From: Gammaproteobacteria bacterium UBA3532
Lineage (GTDB): Bacteria; Pseudomonadota; Gammaproteobacteria; Enterobacterales; UBA3532
DNA length: 19,683 nt
Direction: 5' to 3'
Assembly: GCA_002376965.1 (NCBI GenBank)
Contig: DFOV01000036.1
Coordinates: forward strand, 1 to 19,683
In this document: one piece after another, positions 1 to 8,424 of the stretch
Position numbering within the stretch: position 1 is the first letter of the stretch
How the letters are laid out: the number at the start of each line of letters is the position of its first letter
The notes under the pieces: model-generated
Seen by the model: only the letters and a program-made list of their open reading frames with translations
Told to the model about the DNA's origin: nothing
The model's database searches: none
Position numbers and translations under genes: made by a program

Positions 1-1805
1 CCACCAGTCACTTTGATCATCGGCACTTCGTATTTATCGGCGGCGTCGGCCAGAGCTCGTAGCTCATCTGAAGTACACATACCACCAAACATACGTGGCA
101 CGACAGTATAGGTATTGTCTTTCTGGATGTTGGCGTGCATTCGCTCATTGGTAAAGCGCGATTGCTGATCGTCTTCTGCCTCGGCAGGCCAGGTCGAAAT
201 AAGGTAATAATTGACTGCCGGTCGACAAATATGACAGCCATCCGGCGTGTTCCAGCCAAGAGTATCGTACACTTCACGGATCGAGGTCAGGTGTTTATCA
301 CGTATGCTGTCCCGCACTTCCTCGTGGGTTTTATCCGTGCAGGCGCATACTGACTTTACCTTTGCGCCCTCTTCAAATTCATCTCCAAGGGTAACCTTTA
401 ATACTTGTTCAACTAATCCAGTACAAGAACCACAGGAGGCCGAAGCTTTGGTATGTGCTCGAACTTCATCAACGCTTTTGAGACCGTTTTCATTGATTGC
501 GTTAACAACCGTACCTTTACAAACACCGTTACAGCCACAAATTTCGGCATCATCAGCCATGTTGGCAACCATTTCAGTCTCATCCATTTGGCCGCCGCCC
601 ACAAAGGCTTGGCCAAAGACGATGGTATCGCGGTATTCAGAGACATCAGTTTCGTCTTTTAGTAGTTGGAAGTACCAATTGCCATCTTTCACATCGCCAT
701 AAAGTACAGAACCAATCAACTTACCGTCTTTCAGTACTACTTTTTTATAGATGCCCCGGTTGGGATCTTGGAACACTATCGATTCTTTGTCATCGCCGTC
801 GATAAAATCACCGGCTGAAAAGACATCAATACCGGTAACTTTCAGCTTGGTAGAAGTTACACTGCCGGTATATGCTGCTTGGGTATCGCCACAAAGTTGC
901 TTAGCAAGCACCTTGGCTTGTTCCCATAGTGGAGCAACCAAGCCGAATATTTCGCCACGATGCTGAACACACTCGCCAACGGCAAAAATACTTTCGTCAG
1001 AAGTTTGCATCGCATCTGAAACAATAACACCGCGTTCGGTATCGAGTTCGGACTTGGCCGCTAGTTCGGTGTTGGGCCGAATACCAACAGCCATGACAAC
1101 TAAATCAGCCGGGATCTCATCTCCACCCTGAAAACGGATTTTACATACACGGCCATTTTCGTCACTAATCAGCTCTTCGGTTAAGCGGCTCATCTCGAAC
1201 TTAAGCTTCCGCTCTTCAAGTGCTTTTCTTAACAGCTCAGCTGAAGGCTCATCAAGCTGGCGATTCATTAAGGTGTCCAGGTTGTGAACCACGGTAACGT
1301 CCATGCCATGCTTTAATAAACCGTTTGCAGCCTCAAGCCCTAGAAGTCCACCACCAATAACCACAGCATGTTTATGCGTTTTGGCTGTTTCAATCATGGT
1401 GTTAACATCATGAATGTCACGGAAGGTGATGACGCCTTCAAGGTTTTTGCCGGGCAGAGGAAGGATGAAAGGGCTAGACCCTGTACCAAGAATAATTTTG
1501 TCGTAAGCTCGGGTTACACCATCTTCAGATGTTACAGTCTTTGCTTCACGGTCGATAGATACAACTTTTTGACCAGCGATTAGCTCGACATTGTTTTCTT
1601 TGTACCAATCTAAATCGTTAATCATGATCTCTTCGATGGTTTTTTCACCACCGAGTACTGGAGATAACATGATGCGATTGTAGTTACCGTGAGGCTCTTC
1701 ACCAAATACGGTAATATCATATTTGTTTGGGTCAATTGCCAGTAGCTCTTCTACTGCGCGCATACCGGCCATGCCGTTTCCAATGAGTATGAGTTTCTCT
1801 TTCAT
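1..1805 (-). CDS. nirB: Nitrite reductase [NAD(P)H] large subunit NirB (3' part beyond window)
   Basis: NirB is the cytoplasmic enzyme that reduces nitrite to ammonium with NAD(P)H. The reading frame from the ATG at 1805 stays open for 601 codons to the window edge; the siroheme/4Fe-4S C-terminal part is missing. Seen in order: an FAD-binding Rossmann motif near residues 5-20 (LIGNGMAGM), the NAD-binding motif near 145-165 (VVIGGGLLGLEAA), then two BFD-like [2Fe-2S] cysteine clusters. The first runs about 421-470 (CGC...CGSC) and the second about 486-526 (CAC...CHIC). The start of the ferredoxin-like nitrite/sulfite reductase half domain follows near 555. The start is supported by TAAGGC upstream; an ATG seven bases further upstream is out of frame. 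nirD would be expected to the left, outside the window. The promoter looks sigma-54/NtrC dependent, which argues for nitrogen assimilation. Family assignment is very secure. Confidence 0.96.
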   Translation of the reverse strand, partial: MKEKLILIGNGMAGMRAVEELLAIDPNKYDITVFGEEPHGNYNRIMLSPVLGGEKTIEEIMINDLDWYKENNVELIAGQKVVSIDREAKTVTSEDGVTRAYDKIILGTGSSPFILPLPGKNLEGVITFRDIHDVNTMIETAKTHKHAVVIGGGLLGLEAANGLLKHGMDVTVVHNLDTLMNRQLDEPSAELLRKALEERKLKFEMSRLTEELISDENGRVCKIRFQGGDEIPADLVVMAVGIRPNTELAAKSELDTERGVIVSDAMQTSDESIFAVGECVQHRGEIFGLVAPLWEQAKVLAKQLCGDTQAAYTGSVTSTKLKVTGIDVFSAGDFIDGDDKESIVFQDPNRGIYKKVVLKDGKLIGSVLYGDVKDGNWYFQLLKDETDVSEYRDTIVFGQAFVGGGQMDETEMVANMADDAEICGCNGVCKGTVVNAINENGLKSVDEVRAHTKASASCGSCTGLVEQVLKVTLGDEFEEGAKVKSVCACTDKTHEEVRDSIRDKHLTSIREVYDTLGWNTPDGCHICRPAVNYYLISTWPAEAEDDQQSRFTNERMHANIQKDNTYTVVPRMFGGMCTSDELRALADAADKYEVPMIKVTG

Positions 1806-1845
1806 TTGCCATGCCTTATCATTCGTTAAGCTTCATACCATGAAA

Positions 1846-1861
1846 AGCAAATTGAGTGCCA
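1846..1861 (-). promoter_or_regulatory. Sigma-54 (RpoN) promoter of nirB
   Basis: Reading the minus strand, TGGCAC (1861-1856), five bases, then TTGCT (1850-1846) matches the -24/-12 consensus TGGCAC-N5-TTGCW at every position. The predicted transcription start is near 1835, giving a leader of about 30 nt before the nirB ATG at 1805. The match and its position relative to the gene are seen directly; use by RpoN is inferred. Confidence 0.8.
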
Positions 1862-1965
1862 AGAAAGAATTAAATTTATATATGTATAAAATACAATATG
1901 TTAGGGGTGGTGTGTGGATATATTCTTTAAGAATTGCTAGCCTGATATGTACATATAGTTTGCAT

Positions 1966-1982
1966 CGCACCGTTATTGTGCA
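1966..1982 (-). promoter_or_regulatory. Candidate NtrC enhancer site upstream of nirB
   Basis: CGCACC (1966-1971), GTTAT, TGTGCA (1977-1982) is a dyad close to the NtrC consensus TGCACC-N5-GGTGCA. It lies about 139 bp upstream of the start point predicted from the sigma-54 promoter, inside the usual range for NtrC enhancers. Together the two sites suggest NtrB/NtrC control of nitrite assimilation. Confidence 0.6.
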
Positions 1983-2117
1983 CTGAAATGTAACATGCTG
2001 GGGGGACGGGCTACAGAGCGAAGCGCGCCAAAAAGGCGCACTACGAAGAGGGATAGCCACGAAACATATCCTTACTGAAAGAGATATTTCGTAGCAGTGG
2101 GTTGGTCAGGTGAACTC

Positions 2118-3755
2118 CTAACTTTGTTCGTTAATATCAACGTATAAAATCAGCACTTGGCCTGGGTGGATGTACTTGCCTAGCCGAGAAGTATTCCAGC
2201 GTTTTACATCTGCAACTTTAACATTGAATTTATTGGATATAGTCGAAAGCGAGTCGCCTTTACGTACTTTATATTTTACCTTAGTTATACTTTTTCCCTG
2301 CTGCGCTTTCTTCCATACAACTAGCTTTTGGCCAAGTTTAAGCGTATCTCCAGGGGCCATACTATTCCATCGCGCCAAGTCGGCATAGCGTACCTTGTAT
2401 AGCTTTCCTATGTCCCACAATGTGTCCCCAGCAGCGACCACGTGTTCTATGCGTGTTTTTCCTTTTCCTGATGATTGCTTAGCGACAAGGCGTTGCGCGT
2501 CGGTGAGAGGGTAGTCTTCTAGAGACTTAGCTGCGACCGGTATCATGAGATATTGACCAACGCGTATAAACGCCCCTTTGATATTATTAGTCGATGCAAT
2601 TAAATCTGGTTTTGTATCATATTTCTTAGCAATTTTTATAAGGCTGTCGCCAGATCTTACTCGGTAACGAACCCATTTCATGCGTTTACTGTCGGGTAAG
2701 CTAGCAAGTTGCGTAATGTACCTTTGTTCGAGCTGAAGCGGCACGACAACCGCACCATTGTTACCTGGTGGCGTTGCCCAGCGTTTGAAGCCGGGGTTTA
2801 AGCGCTGAATTGTTTCAACCGGCAATCCACCTAAATCCGCCAATAAAGAGATATCGATTTGTCCCTTAGTATCGATAACAGCCAGTCGGCTGCCGTAGGC
2901 CACCTCAGCCAATGGCAGCTGATGCTCTGATAGCTCATTAAAAAGTTGCGACAAAGCCAGCAATTTAGGGACATAGTGGCGCGTTTCCTCTGGAAGCTTT
3001 AACGAAAAGAAATCAGTAGGGTATCCCTTTGCGGCATTCTTTTTGATGGCTCTTCGCAGTGTACCTTCACCTGCATTGTAAGCTGCTAACGCATGTAACC
3101 AGTCACCATCAAAATATCGATGCAGGTACTTCAGGTATTTAATTGCTGCATCTGTTGACGCAATGACATCACGTCGACCATCGTACCACCAGTTATTATC
3201 CAGCTTGAATCGCTCTGCTGTCATCGGAATAAACTGCCACAACCCTGCGGCACGCCCATGAGAGTATGCGAAAGGGTTGTAAGCGCTCTCAATGACAGGA
3301 AGTAGGGCGAGATCGACTGGCATATCTTCTTGCTCAAGCCGTTCAACGATATAGCCCACATATGGCGCTGCGCGCTTTGAGATTTTGTGAAAGTATCTTG
3401 GGTGTTCTAGATACCAGTTTTTGTGCATAGTAATGCGGACTTTGGAATGAACATGCAATTCGGTGTTCTTGGAAATATGTTCCCAGATAGATACCGAGCT
3501 ATCAGCTTTCTTTTCTTGCAAAGCTAATTCAGAAAGCTCACATTCTTCCGGTTCTAGAAAAACGTCGAGCATTGAATCGTCTTCGGCTTGGCTTAGCAGG
3601 GATTCTTCCTGTTGCCATACATTTTCTTCTTCTGGAGCGACAGTCTCTGTTGATAGAGTGCTGGCATCGTTATCTTCTTTTATAAACTGGGAATTAATTG
3701 TATTACAGCCGCTGATTAGTAATACTAGCGACACGGGTATTAGGGTTCGAAACAC
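2118..3755 (-). CDS. mltD: Membrane-bound lytic murein transglycosylase D with three LysM domains
   Basis: MltD cleaves the glycan strands of peptidoglycan, leaving 1,6-anhydromuropeptides, and acts at the outer-membrane face of the periplasm. The 545-residue product starts with a lipoprotein signal peptide whose lipobox LISGC puts the lipidated cysteine at residue 17. The SLT domain follows at about 115-260, with catalytic Glu156 in the context VIESAYNPFA and the family motifs GLWQFIP and AAYNAGEG. Three LysM peptidoglycan-binding repeats fill the C-terminus (about 365-410, 435-480 and 495-540). The start is GTG at 3755, preceded by GGAG; a nearby upstream ATG is followed at once by a stop codon. 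It lies 89 bp after the hybrid kinase gene on the same strand and could be read from the same transcript or from its own promoter. Assignment is secure. Confidence 0.95.
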   Translation of the reverse strand: MFRTLIPVSLVLLISGCNTINSQFIKEDNDASTLSTETVAPEEENVWQQEESLLSQAEDDSMLDVFLEPEECELSELALQEKKADSSVSIWEHISKNTELHVHSKVRITMHKNWYLEHPRYFHKISKRAAPYVGYIVERLEQEDMPVDLALLPVIESAYNPFAYSHGRAAGLWQFIPMTAERFKLDNNWWYDGRRDVIASTDAAIKYLKYLHRYFDGDWLHALAAYNAGEGTLRRAIKKNAAKGYPTDFFSLKLPEETRHYVPKLLALSQLFNELSEHQLPLAEVAYGSRLAVIDTKGQIDISLLADLGGLPVETIQRLNPGFKRWATPPGNNGAVVVPLQLEQRYITQLASLPDSKRMKWVRYRVRSGDSLIKIAKKYDTKPDLIASTNNIKGAFIRVGQYLMIPVAAKSLEDYPLTDAQRLVAKQSSGKGKTRIEHVVAAGDTLWDIGKLYKVRYADLARWNSMAPGDTLKLGQKLVVWKKAQQGKSITKVKYKVRKGDSLSTISNKFNVKVADVKRWNTSRLGKYIHPGQVLILYVDINEQS

Positions 3756-3844
3756 CTACATTCTCCACTGATTGATGGCCCATTGATTATTATTAATAAC
3801 TATATTGGGGCGTATTCTAGAGTCTGTTTACTCTAAATAATCGT

Positions 3845-6800
3845 TTACTCTGAAAAGTTGTTTTCTGAATAAAATGACTTTTTATCTTCATACATCCGTT
3901 GATCTGCGACGTTTACAAGCTCACAGATATCGTATTCTTCAGTCGTAGCATAGCCGATACTTAGAGCAATATTAATGCTATCAGTTCCGTTGGCACTATT
4001 CTCGTTAACAAGCAGGGCTCTAGCCTGTACTAACTGACGAATACGTTTAGCTAGATGTTTACAACTTTCGTTATGGCCTGGCGCGAGTAGAACAAAGAAT
4101 TCGTCACCACCCATTCGGTAAACTTGATCTGATTTGCGAATTGCCTGTTTGAGAACGTCGGCTACGAAAATGATAACGCGATCGCCTAACATATGGCCGT
4201 GAGTATCGTTGAGCTTTTTCAATCCATTCACATCAATGATCAGCAATCCAAGGTTTTCACCGGCATAGCGTGATGTGCGGTAGGTTGCCCGTTCGAAGTC
4301 GCGTTCAAAAGCTAATCGATTATTCACATTGGTTAGTGAATCGGTAGTAGCCTGACTCTCCAAACGAATGGTCAACAACCTATTTTCGATAGCCGAGCTA
4401 AGCTGCTTAGCAAATAGTAACAATACTTCATTATTTAGGTTAACTGTTGACGAAGTTTTAATAACAAAATAGCCCAATAGGTGGGTATCAGTGCCGCGTA
4501 GAGGGAATACATGGTAAAGAAATAGAGTGCTTTCCTCATTGGCACGTTCTAAACGCATCGCAGATACATCCTGAAACATGCGATTTTGTAACTGCTCATT
4601 TAGCCAAGAAATTTCACTCTGAGAAATACCTACCATATAGGCATTCTTATCAATGGATTGAATATCCGTCGCCAGAATGACACAAAAAAGCATATCTTCA
4701 AAAAGTGCAGACAAGTGTATCAGCGTGTTATCTATGAACTCATCAATATCGCTTCGATTCTGCATCGAGATGCTGGTTTCAACCAAAGAATGGAATATCA
4801 GGTTATTCTTTTCTAGCTCTTCTAGCGAGTGACGCAGCTCAGTCGTGCGGGAAACGACCTGCTCCTCTAGTTGCTTATTCACTGTCGCCAATTCGTGCCT
4901 CGCTTTGGATAGCTCTATATGGTAGCCAATGCGTGTGATAAGTTCTGTTTTCTGCACTGGCTTGGTTAGATAATCATCAGCCCCAAGATCATAAGCGAGT
5001 TGAACATCTTCATCATTTTGTTTTGCAGTTAGGAATATCACCGGAACATTGCTATATGCGGGTAATTCCTTGAGCATTTTGCATAACTCAAAACCGTTAA
5101 TTTCGGGCATCATAATATCAAGCAGTACGATATCGGCTCTATTGCTAGCTGCAAACTTCAAGGCCTCCTTACCATTAATACATGGAATCATGCGATAGTC
5201 GGTATCATGGAAGTAGTTTTTAATGACGTTGTGATTTATGGGTTCGTCATCAACGACTAGCACGATGGCTTTATCGGTGGATGCTGGTTCAGGGTCGTTA
5301 TCGAATACCTGGAGTAGAGTGGTGGGCGTAGCATACTCCATCACTTCTACATCTCGGATGTCAGAAGGTTTGAGATCTTTTGATGCTTGAGCAAAGACTA
5401 ATCGGAAACAAGTGCCGGGGCCGGATGTTTCAATTAACTTTATTTCACCGCCATGCAGCTCAACCAGTGTGCGAGTAATGGATAGCCCAAGGCCGGTACC
5501 TTCAATTTTGTGGTCAATATCGGCGTTTTGATAAAAAGGCTGAAAGATGGCGTCGGGTGAGTTTTCTTTTATACCGCGCCCAGTATCAGATATTTCAATG
5601 GCGATGGTGTCGTCTTTACCCGCCCGCGCCTCGATTTTGACTTCACCTTCATCAGTGAATTTTATTGCGTTATGTACCAGATGATGGAGTATTTGATGCA
5701 GGCGCTGTTCGTCTGCCGCTAACTTGGGCAAGTTAGGGTGAACGGCATTAACCAGCCTTACCGGCTTGTTCTGAGCAAGGTGCCTGAGCTGTTTGAATAC
5801 CAAATCAACATTGGACCGCAAGTCAATAGCTTTAAAATTCAAGGTTACATCGCTGTTTTTTAACTTGGTTAGATCAAGAATATCATTCACAAGCGCTAAC
5901 AGACGTTGCCCACTTTGCTCAATAAAAGCAATGTTGCGCTTACCGGTAGTCGTTAGATCTCCTGAAGCGCCATCCAACATAGATGATGACAGCCCAACAA
6001 TACCGTGAAGCGGCGTTTTCAATTCGTGAGATGTTGCAGCCAGGAAATCATCTTTAAGTTTGTCAATGCGCTGCAGATCTTGGTTTTTTTGCGATAGCTC
6101 GGTTAGCTGGGTGTCAACGGTAGAGGCCAGGTGGGAGAGGGCGTCTTCGACTAACTGGAATTCTTGGAACGTTGCGTGTTTTGGCCTTACTTTATAGTTA
6201 CCCTGACTGTAATCAATGGCCAGCTTATATAGTGTGTCTATTGGCTTGGTTAAGCGACGTGAAACGACCATAATCGTCATGGCCAAGATGATTATCAATG
6301 TCGCTACTATGCTGAAAATTTGATAAACAGCGGCACGTACGGGCTCATACATGACCGACTCAGTTTCCGACAATGTCACCATGATATTCAGAACATCTTT
6401 TGCTCGACTATCACCTAAAACCAAATTTATCGAAGCGCTAAGCGGTGTTCCTTGCTTTTTATCGTGCCCAGGGTTTATCAATAGTTCAAGAGACTGTGTT
6501 GGACTGAGGTGGCCTTTTTCAATCTGATAAAAATTTTCTAAAGGGAGAACCGTAACCAACGCTCCGGACGGTGTGAAATTTTGAGAGGTGCGATAATCAT
6601 TCAATACCAGTGGCGTTATAATTGCTAGCCCTTCAGAAGCCGAAAACTGTGGTTGGATTCCAAGATTTTCCAATGTTTCACTGATTATTGGTGATTTCTC
6701 TAAATGCAGAACAGCGAAGTCTTCGGTTGAGCTAAATGTTGAAGTTATATCCGGCAATAAGTCTGCGATGCTTTGGATATACAAATCAGCCACTTCTGGT

Positions 6801-7156
6801 GGATGAGCATCCATGACAAAGTTGAACTCATCAAGCAGGAATGCAGCCGTAGCAAGTGGCGAGTCATCTACAATCAGTTCAAGTTTTTTTAGTGCCCGAT
6901 GACTAAAAAAGGTGTTGTTGGCAGCCATGACAACATCGTTGTCGTTTGATGAATCTTTGAGCTTTTTCGTGACAAGGGTTAGCTGGTGCTCTATCGTCGA
7001 GGCGATTTGTTGAGAGCGCAAGCTTAGCTTTTGATAGTTTTCAGACTCGACACGCTGTGAAATTTCACGAAGGAGGAGAACAGATACAACGATAACCGGT
7101 AAAAGCACACCGAGTAAGAATAATATAGTGAGAGTATTTCTGAAACTACGAAACAT
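3845..7156 (-). CDS. Membrane hybrid histidine kinase with receiver, GAF-like and GGDEF (diguanylate cyclase) domains
   Basis: A 1103-residue inner-membrane sensor with two outputs on one chain. Seen: a transmembrane segment at 11-29, a periplasmic region of about 245 residues, a second transmembrane segment at 278-298, and a HAMP-like linker to about 350. The HisKA phosphoacceptor is His377 (SHELKTPLHG). The HATPase domain follows, with the N box HNAIKF and G boxes DTGRGI and GTGLGLSI. A CheY-like receiver spans about 631-745, with DD near 636, phosphoacceptor Asp680 and the TKPV lysine near 732. Next come a coiled coil (about 750-785), a GAF-like region (about 787-930), and a GGDEF domain with intact GGDEF at 1016-1020. 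The RxxD inhibitory site RKSD sits exactly five residues earlier. It should therefore make c-di-GMP under product inhibition, probably gated by phosphorylation. The gene starts 8 nt after the solute-binding protein stop, indicating co-translation. The ligand is unknown. Domain calls are secure; the coupling mechanism is inferred. Confidence 0.93.
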   Translation of the reverse strand: MFRSFRNTLTILFLLGVLLPVIVVSVLLLREISQRVESENYQKLSLRSQQIASTIEHQLTLVTKKLKDSSNDNDVVMAANNTFFSHRALKKLELIVDDSPLATAAFLLDEFNFVMDAHPPEVADLYIQSIADLLPDITSTFSSTEDFAVLHLEKSPIISETLENLGIQPQFSASEGLAIITPLVLNDYRTSQNFTPSGALVTVLPLENFYQIEKGHLSPTQSLELLINPGHDKKQGTPLSASINLVLGDSRAKDVLNIMVTLSETESVMYEPVRAAVYQIFSIVATLIIILAMTIMVVSRRLTKPIDTLYKLAIDYSQGNYKVRPKHATFQEFQLVEDALSHLASTVDTQLTELSQKNQDLQRIDKLKDDFLAATSHELKTPLHGIVGLSSSMLDGASGDLTTTGKRNIAFIEQSGQRLLALVNDILDLTKLKNSDVTLNFKAIDLRSNVDLVFKQLRHLAQNKPVRLVNAVHPNLPKLAADEQRLHQILHHLVHNAIKFTDEGEVKIEARAGKDDTIAIEISDTGRGIKENSPDAIFQPFYQNADIDHKIEGTGLGLSITRTLVELHGGEIKLIETSGPGTCFRLVFAQASKDLKPSDIRDVEVMEYATPTTLLQVFDNDPEPASTDKAIVLVVDDEPINHNVIKNYFHDTDYRMIPCINGKEALKFAASNRADIVLLDIMMPEINGFELCKMLKELPAYSNVPVIFLTAKQNDEDVQLAYDLGADDYLTKPVQKTELITRIGYHIELSKARHELATVNKQLEEQVVSRTTELRHSLEELEKNNLIFHSLVETSISMQNRSDIDEFIDNTLIHLSALFEDMLFCVILATDIQSIDKNAYMVGISQSEISWLNEQLQNRMFQDVSAMRLERANEESTLFLYHVFPLRGTDTHLLGYFVIKTSSTVNLNNEVLLLFAKQLSSAIENRLLTIRLESQATTDSLTNVNNRLAFERDFERATYRTSRYAGENLGLLIIDVNGLKKLNDTHGHMLGDRVIIFVADVLKQAIRKSDQVYRMGGDEFFVLLAPGHNESCKHLAKRIRQLVQARALLVNENSANGTDSINIALSIGYATTEEYDICELVNVADQRMYEDKKSFYSENNFSE

Positions 7157-7164
7157 CGAGTATG

Positions 7165-8343
7165 CTATTCCTGATAGTCGCCGTTGCGCTTCGCATCCCT
7201 TATCGCCTGTTGTTGCATCATCATTGTTGCTTTTTCAACTGTGTAAATACCACGTAGAAATCGTGTTACGCCTTTAACCATTGCTTCCCAGGCATATGAC
7301 ATACCCGGCTCTACGGGCATTTCCCGAGATAGTGAAAGCTGGGCCAGGGAGGCACTAAGATTTTTATCAGCGTTCTTAATGACCTCTTTATAAACATCCT
7401 CACGAACCGGAAGTAAACCGGCTTCGCTAAACCAAGAGCGCTGCACGTGTTTAGAATGCATATAGGATATAAATTTTTCTAGCGCTTGCCGCTTTGGCCC
7501 TTCTAATCCACTGCCCGGGAAAACCAAAACGTATGTAGAGTACATTGATACCATGGGCTTATTCCCAACGGACGGCAAAATTGCCACTCCGAAATCATTT
7601 CCAAGCGACTTTTCAAAATCCTTATAGGCCCAATCTCCCGATATGCTATATGCCGATTCGCCGCGCTTAAAACCATCGTGGACACATATACTATCACAGT
7701 CCTTTGGGATGATGCCTGCATTCAGCAGATAGCGATAAAAAACCAGTGATTGTTTCATTGATGAAGAGTTGAGATCGATTTTAGAGCCATCCATCGGCCA
7801 GCCGCCAAATGCTCCGAGGAAAGGTACAAACCAATACATTTCGTTTATATTCAAGGCGAGGGCGTTCTTGGCACCACGCTTTGTTAATACGCTGCGCGAA
7901 TCTACAAGCTCATCCCAGTTTTTGGCGGGCTCGTCGACGTATTTTTTATTGTAATAGAGCATCAAATGGTTACCCCAAAAGACGGGGACGCCATAGAGCT
8001 TACCCTCGATGGATGCAGCGCTTTGTATCTTCTCAGGTACGTAATTATGAATAAGGCTTGGTGATAGAGGACTTAGTTTTAAGTGCCTATGTACGCCTAG
8101 AAAATCGGCAGGTACAAGGGCAACATCTGGAAAATCACCTTCATAAGCATGAAGAAGTAGTGTGGTTTTGTAGTCTTGATTATGGATCCAATTAACCTCG
8201 ACTTCGATATCAGTCGCCAGGCTAAACTCTTCTGCTAATGTTTGTACATATTCTTTCTCATTTTGGCTATTCCAAAACACCAGCTTTGCCTGGAGGAGGG
8301 GCGGAACCAATATAAGTAAAAAACAGAGTAGGGGTCTATACAT
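7165..8343 (-). CDS. Periplasmic extracellular solute-binding protein (family 1, sugar type)
   Basis: A 392-residue secreted protein. A Sec signal peptide (residues 1-19, ending LLQA, no lipobox cysteine) is followed by a mature chain opening KLVFWNSQNEKEYVQTLAEE, typical of cluster-B sugar and oligosaccharide binding proteins of the MalE/UgpB type. Other family signs are the hinge and ligand-site regions LYGVPVFWGNHLMLYYNKKY and FKRGESAYSISGDWAYKDF, and a C-terminal helix with ALEKFISYM. No permease or ATPase gene lies within the window on either side. Instead its stop is 8 nt from the start of the hybrid kinase/diguanylate cyclase gene. I infer that it works as a periplasmic ligand receptor for that kinase, as ChvE does for VirA and LuxP for LuxQ, though transport with a distant permease cannot be excluded. 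The ligand cannot be read from the sequence. Confidence 0.88.
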   Translation of the reverse strand: MYRPLLCFLLILVPPLLQAKLVFWNSQNEKEYVQTLAEEFSLATDIEVEVNWIHNQDYKTTLLLHAYEGDFPDVALVPADFLGVHRHLKLSPLSPSLIHNYVPEKIQSAASIEGKLYGVPVFWGNHLMLYYNKKYVDEPAKNWDELVDSRSVLTKRGAKNALALNINEMYWFVPFLGAFGGWPMDGSKIDLNSSSMKQSLVFYRYLLNAGIIPKDCDSICVHDGFKRGESAYSISGDWAYKDFEKSLGNDFGVAILPSVGNKPMVSMYSTYVLVFPGSGLEGPKRQALEKFISYMHSKHVQRSWFSEAGLLPVREDVYKEVIKNADKNLSASLAQLSLSREMPVEPGMSYAWEAMVKGVTRFLRGIYTVEKATMMMQQQAIRDAKRNGDYQE

Positions 8344-8424
8344 TCAACTACTTATCATATTTTGCCAGCTCCGATGAATTAAAACACAATACCCTTATCT
8401 TTTCTAGGAATAGCCGCTGGATGA

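Larger units (their letters stand above)
1806..2117. other. Intergenic region between nirB start and mltD stop
   Basis: This 312-bp gap has no convincing gene. Its left part is the nirB control region (sigma-54 promoter, NtrC-like dyad). Its right part holds two hairpins that would lie in the 3' tail of the mltD transcript: a perfect 5-bp GCGCC/GGCGC stem around an A5 loop (2025-2039), and the imperfect inverted repeat ACGAAACATATC / GATATTTCGT (2059-2070 and 2083-2092). Neither is followed by a clear U-run, so a classical terminator cannot be claimed. Confidence 0.6.

Noticed and set aside
247..702. Plus-strand open frame of 151 codons opposite nirB
   Set aside because: It is the antisense of the conserved NirB cysteine-cluster region, with no family resemblance.
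3819..3851. AGAGT/ACTCT hairpin and GTTTACTCT direct repeat at the end of the kinase gene as a terminator
   Set aside because: The stem is only 5 bp and A+T-rich with no U-run; chance similarity is likely.
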